DNA from: Candidatus Gastranaerophilales bacterium
Lineage (GTDB): Bacteria; Cyanobacteriota; Vampirovibrionia; Gastranaerophilales; Gastranaerophilaceae
Reading direction: 5' to 3'
Assembly (NCBI GenBank): GCA_944323735.1
Contig: CALUTO010000007.1
Location: forward strand, 1 to 64,000
Length of the DNA: 64,000 nucleotides
The notes beneath the pieces were generated by a model. It saw only the letters and a program-made list of their open reading frames with translations. It made no database searches and was not told the DNA's origin. Shown in pieces: positions 15,957 to 24,909 of this stretch; the first letter of the stretch is position 1; each line of letters starts with the position of its first letter. The translations under genes were made by a program, and so were the position numbers.

Positions 15957-17411
15957 ATGGATAATAAAGAAGTAAGAGTCAGGATTGCACCGTCACCAAG
16001 CGGTAATTTACACATAGGTACAGCAAGAACGGCTTTATTTAACTATCTTTTTGCAAAAAAAAATAACGGCAAATATGTTTTAAGGATTGAGGATACAGAC
16101 CTCGACCGCTCCAGTCAGGCTTATATACAAAATATCTATGACAGCTTAAAGGCACTGGGCTTAAACTGGGATGAAGGGCCTGATGTCGGAGGCCCGTACG
16201 GACCTTATCAACAGTCAGAAAGATTTGATATTTATCCTAAATATGCACAAAAACTTATCGATGCAGGTTATGCATACGAATGTTTCTGCACGCAGGAAGA
16301 ACTTGACGCAGAAAAACAAGAGTCTATTAAAAACAAAAAACCTCATGTATATTCAGGCAGATGCCGGCACCTTTCGGAAGAAGAAAAAGCCAAACTTCGT
16401 GCTGAAGGAAGAAAACCTTCCATCAGATTTCATGTTCCCGAAAGCGGAGAAACAAAATTCACTGATATGGTAAAAGGAGATTTAAAATTTGATAACAGTC
16501 TCATAGGTGATTTTGTTATCATGAAGTCAAACGGAACACCCACTTATAACTTTGCGGTTGTAATAGATGATATGGAGATGAAAATCTCACATATTATCAG
16601 AGGTGAAGACCATATTTCAAATACAGCAAAACAAATTCTTATATACGAAGCTCTCGGAGCAGAAATTCCTCAGTTCGGACATCTCGGTATGATACTTGCC
16701 CCTGACAGAAGCAAGCTGTCAAAACGCCACGGTGCCACTGCAGTATCAGAGTTTGTCGAAAAAGGCTATCTGACAGAAGCTCTATTGAACTTTGTCGCAC
16801 TGCTGGGATGGTCACCGTCAGACGGACATGAAATAAAATCTCTTGATGAAATCATTGCAGATTTTAGAATAAATGAAGTTTCTTCCTCAAATTCTATCTT
16901 TGAATATGACAAACTTAACTGGATGAACGGTCAATATATCAAAAAAATGGATATTAAAAAACTTGCAAACCTTGCAAGACCCTTCCTCTCAATGTATGAC
17001 CTTTCAGAAATGTCAGAAGAGAACTATGAAAGAATGATAGAAGTAACAAGGGAACCTATCACAATTCTTTCTGATTTAGTAAATGATGTAAAATACTTCT
17101 TCGGGCAGGATGCAGAAATCGAGCCGGATGTTCAGACTAAAATTCTCGACAGCGAGGATGGACAAAAAGTCCTGAGATATGTAGTGGACAACGAACTCGA
17201 CAAATGGGACTTTGAAGATTCTGAAAAACTGCATGAACAGCTTGCAGACCTTAGAGCATACTTTAAAGAACAGGGAATAAAACCCAAAGAAACAATGTGG
17301 GCAATCAGAGCAGCCGTAACCGGCAGAACTCACGGTGCTGATATGGTTGCCATATTGCAAATTCTCGGAAAAGAACGCTCTGTACGAAGAATAAAAGCTG
17401 CAACAAAGTAA
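15957..17411 (+). CDS. gltX: Glutamyl-tRNA synthetase
   Basis: This 484-residue class I synthetase charges tRNA-Glu. The signature APSPSGNLHIGTARTALFNY (HIGH motif as HIGT, residues 19-22) and the second signature SKLSKRHGATAV (KMSKS equivalent) are intact. A cysteine-containing zinc-region segment (YECFCTQEELD through SGRCRHL, about residues 103-130) is present. The C-terminal anticodon-binding helical domain has normal length. AGGAGAG precedes the ATG. bioG begins one base after the stop codon, so gltX, bioG and bioC form one operon; coupling a synthetase to biotin genes looks like chance packing, not pathway logic. Confidence 0.97.
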   Translation: MDNKEVRVRIAPSPSGNLHIGTARTALFNYLFAKKNNGKYVLRIEDTDLDRSSQAYIQNIYDSLKALGLNWDEGPDVGGPYGPYQQSERFDIYPKYAQKLIDAGYAYECFCTQEELDAEKQESIKNKKPHVYSGRCRHLSEEEKAKLRAEGRKPSIRFHVPESGETKFTDMVKGDLKFDNSLIGDFVIMKSNGTPTYNFAVVIDDMEMKISHIIRGEDHISNTAKQILIYEALGAEIPQFGHLGMILAPDRSKLSKRHGATAVSEFVEKGYLTEALLNFVALLGWSPSDGHEIKSLDEIIADFRINEVSSSNSIFEYDKLNWMNGQYIKKMDIKKLANLARPFLSMYDLSEMSEENYERMIEVTREPITILSDLVNDVKYFFGQDAEIEPDVQTKILDSEDGQKVLRYVVDNELDKWDFEDSEKLHEQLADLRAYFKEQGIKPKETMWAIRAAVTGRTHGADMVAILQILGKERSVRRIKAATK

Positions 17412-17412
17412 T

Positions 17413-18060
17413 ATGAAACAATATTTTTTAGACAATAACAGCAATACATTAATTTTGTTTTTTTGCGGCTGGGGAATGGACGAAAAACCCTTCAAGCCGC
17501 TAAAAACAAAATATGATATGCTTTTGCTATACAATTACAGTGATTTATCTTTAAATTTTGATTTTTCAAAATATGCGAACATTCATCTGCTGTCATACTC
17601 ATACGGAGTTTTTGTCGCAGCAATGTTTGATAAACAGCTTCCGCAATTAACAACAAAAACAGCTTTAAACGGAACACTAAAACCAATTGATAACAGCTAC
17701 GGAATACCTGAAAAGATTTTTAATCTTACTATGGAAAATATGACACTTGAAACAGCAGTAAAATTCAGAGAGAGACTCTTCAACAACGACGAACAACTTC
17801 AAATTTTTAACAAAAACCTGCCATTAAGAGAGGTTGACGATTCATTATTCGAACTGGCTCAACTGAAAAAATATTTTCAAAATGAAGTATACTGTAGCTA
17901 TGACAGAGTTTTAATCGGAGAAGAGGACAAAATTATTCCTTACAAAAACCAGAAAAGATACTGGGTGGAATTGATAAAACATGCGGATGTAAAAATTATA
18001 AAAGGCGGACATTTTCCTTTCTACAACTATGAATTTATTGAACAGCTAATAGAGTTATGA
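17413..18060 (+). CDS. bioG: Pimeloyl-ACP methyl ester esterase BioG
   Basis: This 215-residue alpha/beta hydrolase of the DUF452 (BioG) family is one of the interchangeable esterases that remove the methyl group from pimeloyl-ACP methyl ester at the end of pimelate synthesis. It opens with LILFFCGWGMDEKPF, the family's Gly-Trp-Gly-Met mark. The nucleophile Ser is in HLLSYSYGVFVA, the acid in IGEEDKIIP and the His in KGGHFPFYNY. It starts one base after gltX and overlaps bioC by 4 bases (ATGA), so partnership with BioC is clear from both family and context. Confidence 0.9.
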   Translation: MKQYFLDNNSNTLILFFCGWGMDEKPFKPLKTKYDMLLLYNYSDLSLNFDFSKYANIHLLSYSYGVFVAAMFDKQLPQLTTKTALNGTLKPIDNSYGIPEKIFNLTMENMTLETAVKFRERLFNNDEQLQIFNKNLPLREVDDSLFELAQLKKYFQNEVYCSYDRVLIGEEDKIIPYKNQKRYWVELIKHADVKIIKGGHFPFYNYEFIEQLIEL

Positions 18061-18806
18061 TAAACAAAGAACTGGTAAAATCAAGATTTGAAAAAAGCAT
18101 AGAGACTTATGACCAAAATGCTGTAGTCCAAAAGTTTATGGCGCATGAGCTTACAGAAAAAATCAGCAAATTCTGCGGAACGGATTTTGAAAAAATTTTT
18201 GAATTCGGTTCCGGTACAGGATTTTTGACCTCTTATCTCGCAGAAAAAATGAAATTTAATGAATATTATGCTAACGATATTGTTGAAAAATCAGAAAGCT
18301 TTATAAAAAATATAATACCGGATGCTATTTTTTTTAAAGGCGACATAGAAACAATAAATATTGAAAACAAATTTGATTTAATTGTGTCTAATGCTTCCAT
18401 GCAATGGATTTCCAACATTGCACAACTGCTTGAAAAATTAAAATACGCTCTAAAACCTCACGGTGTGCTTGCATTTACAACATTCGGAGAAAAAAACTAC
18501 ACTGAAATAAAAGACACAACAGGGCTTGCATTAAATTACCTAAAAGTAAATACTCTTGAACAACTTCTGGAAAATTATTTTAAAATTGAATATATAGAAG
18601 AAGAAATACAGACTTTGCTTTTTGACACCCCGATGGATGTCCTGAAACACATAAAAGAATCCGGAACAAACGGCGTACAGTCAATTAACTGGACTGTTAA
18701 AAAACTAAAAGATTTTGAACGTTTTTATTCTGCAAAATTCAGCGAGAACAACAAAGTCAAACTTACCTACAACCCGGTTTATGCAATTCTTCGTACAGAA
18801 GAATAA
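18057..18806 (+). CDS. bioC: Malonyl-ACP O-methyltransferase BioC
   Basis: This 249-residue class I SAM methyltransferase methylates malonyl-ACP, disguising it as a fatty-acid primer for pimelate assembly. The opening KSRFEKSIETYDQNAVVQKF is the BioC pattern. The SAM-binding motif FEFGSGTGFLTSYLAEK, the acidic YYANDIVEKS and the post-motif DLIVSNASMQWISN follow. It is translationally coupled to bioG. Its stop codon lies one base from the end of the convergent ruvA, leaving no room for a terminator between the two operons. The biotin ring gene bioB is nearby on the other strand; bioF, bioA and bioD are not in the window. Confidence 0.93.
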   Translation: MINKELVKSRFEKSIETYDQNAVVQKFMAHELTEKISKFCGTDFEKIFEFGSGTGFLTSYLAEKMKFNEYYANDIVEKSESFIKNIIPDAIFFKGDIETINIENKFDLIVSNASMQWISNIAQLLEKLKYALKPHGVLAFTTFGEKNYTEIKDTTGLALNYLKVNTLEQLLENYFKIEYIEEEIQTLLFDTPMDVLKHIKESGTNGVQSINWTVKKLKDFERFYSAKFSENNKVKLTYNPVYAILRTEE

Positions 18807-18807
18807 A

Positions 18808-19443
18808 CTATGCCTGAGCAAGCAATCTCAATGCTTCTTTTAAAATTTCTTCGGATGAATCTGTTTTTTCTATAAAAGCAATCGCTGATTTAATTGCCTT
18901 TTTCGTCTCTTCAGCAGAATAGCCCAGAGAAATAAGTACAGCCTGAACTTCGGAGATACACTCAGAAGAAATATTTTTGTCAGGTGCATTAATTTGCATA
19001 TCAGACACATCAACAGAAGCTGTCTTTTGCCAGTTAATAAGTTTATCTTTTAACTCGAGCACTATTTTCTGTGCCATTTTAGGACCTACACCTTTTGCTC
19101 TGGACAGCTCTTTATAGTCACCTTTGATAACGGCAGATATCAAATCATATCCTGAAAATTCATCCAGCAGCACCAGCGCAACCTTCATCCCTACCCCCGA
19201 AACACGAAGCAGTATATTAAAAATATCTCTGTCCTCTTTGTTCAAAAAACCGCACAATGTCATAGCGTCTTCTCTGTGTATCAAGGTAGTATAAACTTTT
19301 ATACCGCTGTTTTCCTCACCCAGAAGGTTCAGACTTCTATGAGTCGTATTTATTGAATATCCAATATTGTTGCATTCAACAACTATCATTGCCCCCTGTG
19401 CGGTTTGTTTTGATACAAGTGTACCTTTTATATAGTCGTACAT
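18808..19443 (-). CDS. ruvA: Holliday junction branch migration protein RuvA
   Basis: This 211-residue protein, close to the usual 190-205, binds four-way DNA junctions and loads the RuvB motor. Domain I (OB fold, residues 1-65) starts MYDYIKGTLVSKQ and includes VYTTLIHREDAMTLCGF. Domain II has the two helix-hairpin-helix motifs (VSGVGMKVALVLLDEF and AKGVGPKMAQKIVLELKDK). Domain III at the C-terminus (VQAVLISLGYSAEETKKAI) contacts RuvB. It overlaps the end of bioB by 16 bases, so it is translated from the bioB message. ruvB and ruvC are not in the window. Confidence 0.96.
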   Translation of the reverse strand: MYDYIKGTLVSKQTAQGAMIVVECNNIGYSINTTHRSLNLLGEENSGIKVYTTLIHREDAMTLCGFLNKEDRDIFNILLRVSGVGMKVALVLLDEFSGYDLISAVIKGDYKELSRAKGVGPKMAQKIVLELKDKLINWQKTASVDVSDMQINAPDKNISSECISEVQAVLISLGYSAEETKKAIKSAIAFIEKTDSSEEILKEALRLLAQA

Positions 19444-20345
19444 AGTATTGTTTTCCCCAGTTTCTCTGCTTTTTTAATATCCTCTTCAGGTTTTTTGCCG
19501 GTTGTAGTCAAATAGTTGCCGGTCATTATACCTTCAACACAATATTTTAATGCCAGTTCCTGATTTTCATCAGACAATCTCATCCGACCGCCGCATAAAC
19601 GAATAACTGACGTTGGATTTGCTATTTTTAATACAGCAATCGATTTCAAAATATTTTCCTCATCAATTTTTTCAAAATAATCCTGAAACGGTGTGCCTGA
19701 AATCGGCATAAGAATATTAACGGGTATTGAATCCGGTTTTATTTCAGCAAGCTCCAGTGCCATCTCTACCCGCTGTTCCACAGTCTCGCCCATTCCGAGT
19801 ATAATACCGCAGCAAAGCTCCATACCGTATTTTTTCACAAGTCTGCAGGTATTTACTCTGTCCTCAAAACTATGAGTTGTACAAATTTCAGGATAATAAG
19901 ATTTTGCTGTGTTTATATTATGGTGAAATCTGCAAAGACCTGCCTGAGCAAGTGCCTTTGCCTGTTCATCATTCAAAATACCTATTGATGCACAGCTTTT
20001 TATTCCTTCTATTTTGTTAAGCTCTTTTATCATTATCAAAATACGTTCAAAATCGCTTTCATCAGGTGTTTTTCCCGATGTTACAACGGCAAATCTTGAA
20101 ATATGCTGTTTTTTCGCAGCAAGAGCAGCATTTACAACAATATTTGCATCAATTAAAGGAAAATCATCAATTTTTGTACCGTAATAAGAACTCTGGGCGC
20201 AATATTTACAGTTCTGTGAGCATTTTCCATTCCTTGCATTCACAAGCGAACAAAACTCAATATTGTTAGTCATGAATTTTGCTGCTTCAGCGAGTAATTC
20301 TTCTAATTCCAGATTATACAAATAAAGTAAATCTTTTTTGTTCAT
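19428..20345 (-). CDS. bioB: Biotin synthase
   Basis: This 305-residue radical SAM enzyme inserts sulfur into dethiobiotin. The CxxxCxxC cluster motif is in NGKCSQNCKYCAQSSYYGT, close to residues 41-48. The second, [2Fe-2S], cluster ligands are represented by CASIGILN, LVKKYGMELCCGIILGMGET and VIRLCGGRMRLSDE. The product is slightly shorter than E. coli BioB (346), with a compact C-terminus. ruvA overlaps its 3' end. With BioG and BioC on the facing operon this gives three biotin genes within 3 kb. Confidence 0.95.
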   Translation of the reverse strand: MNKKDLLYLYNLELEELLAEAAKFMTNNIEFCSLVNARNGKCSQNCKYCAQSSYYGTKIDDFPLIDANIVVNAALAAKKQHISRFAVVTSGKTPDESDFERILIMIKELNKIEGIKSCASIGILNDEQAKALAQAGLCRFHHNINTAKSYYPEICTTHSFEDRVNTCRLVKKYGMELCCGIILGMGETVEQRVEMALELAEIKPDSIPVNILMPISGTPFQDYFEKIDEENILKSIAVLKIANPTSVIRLCGGRMRLSDENQELALKYCVEGIMTGNYLTTTGKKPEEDIKKAEKLGKTILCTTI

Positions 20346-20372
20346 ACAAATATTATATTACAAAGCTGTTAT

Positions 20373-20996
20373 TTAGTTACCGGGTTTTCTATTCAAAAGA
20401 AGATTTGCAAGCTCTGTATTATTTTTTTTCGGAACATTGTCAAGTCTCCAGATTTTTCTGTAATTTGCAGAACGGGTCAATAAATCCTCTATCACCTCAA
20501 GAGGTTTTTCTTTTTCCAGCGCAATTTTCAAATGGTCTCTTAAGGACATGGCACTTTTGCTCTTTGCCTGCATTAAACTGGAGGTGTCTTTAATGTATTT
20601 TACGCTTTCATCATTCAGTCCGTGTCCCTGAAGAATGGCAAATATTTTGTCCTCACTGTCTCTATGTTTTTTGTATTTTGCAATTATTACCTTTTCATCT
20701 TCAAAAAATTCAGGAAGCTTTGTTGATGTTTTTTTCAGGGAAGCAAAAAATTTATTACTTTTTTTAACCAGAACTTTTGTCACATTCTGTACAATCATTT
20801 CAAAATTTCTATATAATAAAGCACCTCTGCTTTTAACAAGAACAGATGATGCCGCAACCACAGCAGCACCGCTTTTTGCCGCATTCATAACAGGCACCGC
20901 TTCCCGACCGAAACAAATTGCATTTGTAGTTTTGTTTTTGTTTAATTTATAACCGGATATAGTTTCTCTATAACTTATTGCTCTGATTTTGCTCAT
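20373..20996 (-). CDS. Hypothetical protein with N-terminal leader pattern
   Basis: This is a protein of about 207 residues that I do not recognise. The ATG at 20996 is preferred, with AAAGGGA upstream; a more distal ATG at 21026 would add ten residues. The product opens MSKIRAISYRETISGYKLNK, then NKTTNAICFG, the same style of leader seen in the hypotheticals at 9.1 and 40.9 kb. A short Ala/Val-rich stretch (AAKSGAAVVAASSVLV) follows, which could be one weak membrane helix. The rest is helical and strongly basic. No enzyme motifs are visible. It lies between bioB and the DUF4127 gene, all on the minus strand. Confidence 0.6.
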   Translation of the reverse strand: MSKIRAISYRETISGYKLNKNKTTNAICFGREAVPVMNAAKSGAAVVAASSVLVKSRGALLYRNFEMIVQNVTKVLVKKSNKFFASLKKTSTKLPEFFEDEKVIIAKYKKHRDSEDKIFAILQGHGLNDESVKYIKDTSSLMQAKSKSAMSLRDHLKIALEKEKPLEVIEDLLTRSANYRKIWRLDNVPKKNNTELANLLLNRKPGN

Positions 20997-21082
20997 AATA
21001 AATCCCTTTCGACTGTTGATGAACACAAATACAGAAAATATTGAAAATCTGTAATTTTAGGGGGTAAATTAAATTCTGATAC

Positions 21083-22459
21083 TCAATTAATACTAACTTC
21101 TATTTCAAATAGTCTTTGCCAAGGAAAATTATACACTATTTCTTCAAAATTTGCATCAATTTTTTTTTCCAAATATTTTTCATACGGTTTCATTTTTTCA
21201 GAAACAAAATTTATATCAACATTTGAATGCTCTTTTTTTGCGATAGCTCTAACGTTTGCCTGATATGCCCAGTCATCCAGAAAACGAATCATCTGAATTT
21301 TTTTAAATGAATAAATATTAAGTTTAGTTGCGAAATATTTCGTTAATGCACAGCATAATGCACTGCCGAGTGTATTGCCAGTCGTATTCCAGCCTGCATA
21401 TCCCAGAAATTTCTGAAAATCCAGAGATTTTTCAAAAAATTTTTCTATAAAACTGTTATCAGCACCGTTTGCATTTAAAATATCCGCTATCACATACGGT
21501 TTTTCCGGCAGCTTAAGTTCACCGGAAAATCCTTCAACATCAACCCCCATGACAAGCTCTCCCTGCTCGTCTTTGAAATTATTAACAATCATAATAATAT
21601 CAGCACTATTCTCATCGGAAACTATTCCTCCGGCAAGCTCTATCTGACCCTTTACCGAATCATACACTGAAATATCTTCATATTTTGAAATATTATTAAT
21701 ACAATCCTTTCTGGTAAAAACAGGTGCAATTTTAACAGTTTTACCGGAGGTTATTGCTCTGGAAAAAAGACTCAGCGGAATTTCATCAGCTCCGGTTTTT
21801 ACTAACGCATTGAGATTTTTTTCAACGATAATATTTTGCAGCTGCTGTGCCTCAAGCACGTTAAAACCAAATTTCGCACAGTCATCTTTTGAATAAACAA
21901 GAGTGTCTATAAGTCCTTCCTGAGACCAGTTCAGATACTCCTTGTTTATCTCAAAATTTCTTTTTCTTGTTTCAAGATAATCATTCAAAATATTCTGAGG
22001 AATATCTGTTGAAACCAGCCCCTTTTCGTGGCATGCATATGAGTATTGAAATATTTTCTTCCCGTATTCACTCCAGTATTTTTTTTCTTCTTCATTTATA
22101 TTGTTGTTTGATATTCTCATTATGCTCGAAAAAGCATAGACTTTTGCATGTTTTTGCATGAGGATATCTTTTAATTTACTAATGCGGGTCAGAATTTCTT
22201 CTTTTGTATCTTCACAACGTCTGGACGGAATCAACCCTCCATATGCAATCGTGTCAAGAGAAAGGATTATAGCATCAACATAGTCAAGACTTTTCAGCCA
22301 TTCCAATATAGACTCACAATCTGCAATTTTTTTTAAATCCCCGAGAAACTGTCTTTCAGGCAACAGTAATTCCAAATCACTGTCTATATCAGCAATTTGT
22401 CTGGCAAGAGTATAACAGACCGGTCTGTTATCTATTGGAACAAAAGCTATTTTCTTCAT
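21083..22459 (-). CDS. DUF4127 family protein
   Basis: This 458-residue soluble protein matches the DUF4127 family in length and in characteristic segments: the opening MKKIAFVPIDNRPVCYTLAR, LLPERQFLGD, DAIILSLDTIAYGGLIPSRR, FSSIMRISN and LGYAGWNTTGNTLGSALC near the C-terminus. The biochemical role of the family is not established to my knowledge; the conserved Asp/Asn/Arg pattern suggests a hydrolase or sugar-phosphate enzyme fold. It begins one base after the ilvN stop codon and is therefore the third gene of an ilvB-ilvN operon. Confidence 0.85.
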   Translation of the reverse strand: MKKIAFVPIDNRPVCYTLARQIADIDSDLELLLPERQFLGDLKKIADCESILEWLKSLDYVDAIILSLDTIAYGGLIPSRRCEDTKEEILTRISKLKDILMQKHAKVYAFSSIMRISNNNINEEEKKYWSEYGKKIFQYSYACHEKGLVSTDIPQNILNDYLETRKRNFEINKEYLNWSQEGLIDTLVYSKDDCAKFGFNVLEAQQLQNIIVEKNLNALVKTGADEIPLSLFSRAITSGKTVKIAPVFTRKDCINNISKYEDISVYDSVKGQIELAGGIVSDENSADIIMIVNNFKDEQGELVMGVDVEGFSGELKLPEKPYVIADILNANGADNSFIEKFFEKSLDFQKFLGYAGWNTTGNTLGSALCCALTKYFATKLNIYSFKKIQMIRFLDDWAYQANVRAIAKKEHSNVDINFVSEKMKPYEKYLEKKIDANFEEIVYNFPWQRLFEIEVSIN

Positions 22460-22460
22460 A

Positions 22461-22961
22461 CTATAAATTCTTAATATTACTAAACTGATTTTCTCTTGAA
22501 ATTCCTACTTTTCCCGAACGGACAAGCTCTTTTATCCCGATTGGGCGCAGCAGCTCAATCAATGAACGTATCTGCCTTTCATCGCCTATCGCCTGCAAAG
22601 TATAAGTTTTAGGGGAAACATCAATTATTTTTGCATTAAAAATCTCTGCAATTCTCAATATTTCAGAACGGTCCTCATCCTTTGCATTAACTTTGCAAAG
22701 AACAAGTTCCCTCTCAATTGATTCTACAGTAATAAGATCAACTACTTTAATAACAGGAATAAGACGATTCAGCTGTTTTATTATCTGTTCTATAACTTTC
22801 TCGTCTCCGCTTGTAGCTATAGTAAGGCGGGCATAATCTCTGTCCAGTGTAGGTGCAGCGGTAATACTCTCTATACTGTATCCCCGTCCGCTGAACAATC
22901 CGCTGACTCTGGACAGTATACCTGCGTCATCTTTTACTAAAATAGATATTATGTGATTCAT
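22461..22961 (-). CDS. ilvN: Acetolactate synthase small (regulatory) subunit
   Basis: This 166-residue protein has an N-terminal ACT domain (MNHIISILVKDDAGILSRVS, then LFSGRGYSIESITAAPT) that senses valine and a C-terminal dimerising domain ending near LRPIGIKELVRSGKVGI. It activates IlvB and gives feedback inhibition. The ATG at 22961 is used; an in-frame TTG one codon upstream is possible, and AAAGGA fits either. It lies 30 bases after ilvB. Confidence 0.95.
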   Translation of the reverse strand: MNHIISILVKDDAGILSRVSGLFSGRGYSIESITAAPTLDRDYARLTIATSGDEKVIEQIIKQLNRLIPVIKVVDLITVESIERELVLCKVNAKDEDRSEILRIAEIFNAKIIDVSPKTYTLQAIGDERQIRSLIELLRPIGIKELVRSGKVGISRENQFSNIKNL

Positions 22962-22994
22962 CAATAGTTTCCTTTTTATACCTTTTTGTAATTT

Positions 22995-24725
22995 TTAGTT
23001 TATCGGCGAGTCATTTGACAAAAGAATTTTGTTAAGCGGATTGCCAGCAAGCACCCACGGATATACCATCTCAAATTCTTCCACAACAAAATCAATAAAG
23101 ACAGGTTTTTTGCATGCTATTGCCTGCTCAAGAACAGGAATAATTTCTTCCTCTTTTGTTACTCTAAATCCGGCAGCACCGTAAGCTTCCGCAACCTTTA
23201 CAAAGTCAGGCCCGGAAATTTTTGTCTCCGAATAATGCTTATTAAAAAGTTTTTCCTGCCACTGACGAACCATGCCCAGATAGCCGTTGTTAATTATTGC
23301 AACGATAACAGGAAGATTATATTGCACACAGGTCGCAAGCTCCTGAATATTCATCTGTATACTTCCGTCACCTGCTATATCAAAAATTAATTTTTCAGGT
23401 TTTGCAACAGCTGCACCCATGGCTGCCGGAAAACCAAATCCCATTGTACCCAGACCGCCTGAAGTAATAAACCGTCTCGGCTCAGTAAATTTAAAGGTCT
23501 GGGCTGTCCACATCTGGTGCTGACCGACTTCTGTGGCTATTATTGCATCCTTGTCCTTCAAAAATTCATACATTTTTTCAATAACTGTATGGGGATTGAG
23601 TTTTTCCGACTGCACAGAAGGCAGGGTGCGTTTCTTTTTCCATTCATCAATTTGTTCAAACCATGCCTGTTTAACATCCTTATTTATTTCATAATTTTTG
23701 TTGTTAAATTCTTCAATCATTGCAGTCAGAACATTTTTTGCATCACCTACAATAGGAATGTCGACAGAAACATTCTTGCTTATTGAACACGGGTCGATAT
23801 CTATATGTATAACCTGCGCATCTTTTGCAAACCTTTTTAAACACCCTGTTATTCTGTCATTAAACCTTGTACCTATTGCAAACAGTACATCACAGTTGCA
23901 TACGGCATGATTTGCCCAGAAATTGCCATGCATCCCCAGCATACCCAGAGATTTTTCATGCGTTGCCGGATATGCGCCCATACCCATTAAAGTATTGGTA
24001 ACAGGTATGTTCAATCTTTCAGCGAGTTCTGTTAGCTCTTTACAAGCATCAGACGCAACAACACCACCTCCGGCAATGATAACAGGGCGTTCCGCTTCGC
24101 AGAGAAGTTCCAGTGCTTTTGAAATCTGTCTGGGGTGCCCGAAATAATTCGGATTATACCCAGGTAATTTTACTGTTTCCGGATACTCGAATGCTATTCT
24201 AGCAGTCAGAATGTCTTTTGGTAAATCAACAACCACCGGTCCGGGTTTGCCTGTCGTCGCTATATGAAACGCCTCTTTAATTACACGGGGTAAGTCTTTT
24301 ACTGTTTTTACAAGGTAGTTATGTTTACAGCATGAACGTGTAATTCCAACGATATCCGCCTCCTGAAAAGCGTCATTTCCTATCTGATTTAAACCTACCT
24401 GACCTGTAAAAACAACTATCGGATAGCCGTCATAATAGGCGTTTGCTATTCCTGTTATTGCATTAGTTGCTCCGGGCCCTGATGTTACAAGCGCAACTCC
24501 GGGTTTTCCGGTAACACGGGCAAAACCTTCTGCCGCATGTATCGCCGCCTGCTCATGACGTACAAGATAGTGTTTTATTGATTTATCATGATAAAGTGCT
24601 TCATATATCGGGATTATAACCCCTCCCGGATAGCCGAATATTTCTTTTATACCTTCTTTTTTAAGACACTCCAGAAATATTTGTGCTCCATTCATAAGTT
24701 CTATTTTGTCTGTGGTTTTAATCAT
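22995..24725 (-). CDS. ilvB: Acetolactate synthase large (catalytic) subunit
   Basis: This 576-residue thiamine-diphosphate enzyme condenses two pyruvates (or pyruvate with 2-ketobutyrate) in branched-chain amino acid synthesis. The N-terminal domain starts IFGYPGGVIIPIYEALY, with the catalytic-Glu segment HEQAAIHAAEGFARVTG. The central FAD domain has FANHAVCNCDVLFAIGTRF-type sequence. The C-terminal ThDP motif GDGSIQMNIQELATCVQYN is followed by the IINNGYLGMVRQWQE loop. Length is standard. GGAG precedes the ATG. Gene order ilvB-ilvN-DUF4127 forms one unit. Confidence 0.97.
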   Translation of the reverse strand: MIKTTDKIELMNGAQIFLECLKKEGIKEIFGYPGGVIIPIYEALYHDKSIKHYLVRHEQAAIHAAEGFARVTGKPGVALVTSGPGATNAITGIANAYYDGYPIVVFTGQVGLNQIGNDAFQEADIVGITRSCCKHNYLVKTVKDLPRVIKEAFHIATTGKPGPVVVDLPKDILTARIAFEYPETVKLPGYNPNYFGHPRQISKALELLCEAERPVIIAGGGVVASDACKELTELAERLNIPVTNTLMGMGAYPATHEKSLGMLGMHGNFWANHAVCNCDVLFAIGTRFNDRITGCLKRFAKDAQVIHIDIDPCSISKNVSVDIPIVGDAKNVLTAMIEEFNNKNYEINKDVKQAWFEQIDEWKKKRTLPSVQSEKLNPHTVIEKMYEFLKDKDAIIATEVGQHQMWTAQTFKFTEPRRFITSGGLGTMGFGFPAAMGAAVAKPEKLIFDIAGDGSIQMNIQELATCVQYNLPVIVAIINNGYLGMVRQWQEKLFNKHYSETKISGPDFVKVAEAYGAAGFRVTKEEEIIPVLEQAIACKKPVFIDFVVEEFEMVYPWVLAGNPLNKILLSNDSPIN

Positions 24726-24815
24726 TTCTTTCTCCGAAAAAATGTTCTACAAACAATGGTAGCATTTTTTGCTTTTTTTTAAAAGAAAATCATTAAAAAC
24801 AGTTAACAATGAACG

Positions 24816-24850
24816 AAAAAAAAGTCCAATTTTTATCTTGGACTTTTGTG
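24816..24850. terminator. Terminator between the flagellin-like gene and ilvB
   Basis: AAAAGTCCAA and TTGGACTTTT (about 24820-24847) form a 10-bp stem around an 8-base loop with A- and T-rich flanks. On the minus strand it ends transcription of the flagellin-like gene at 24910. Confidence 0.8.
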
Positions 24851-24909
24851 CTAGTCGAACTGCAATCGTAATGAAGATGCCAACTCTCTTTACAAGGACA
24901 AAACCATTG

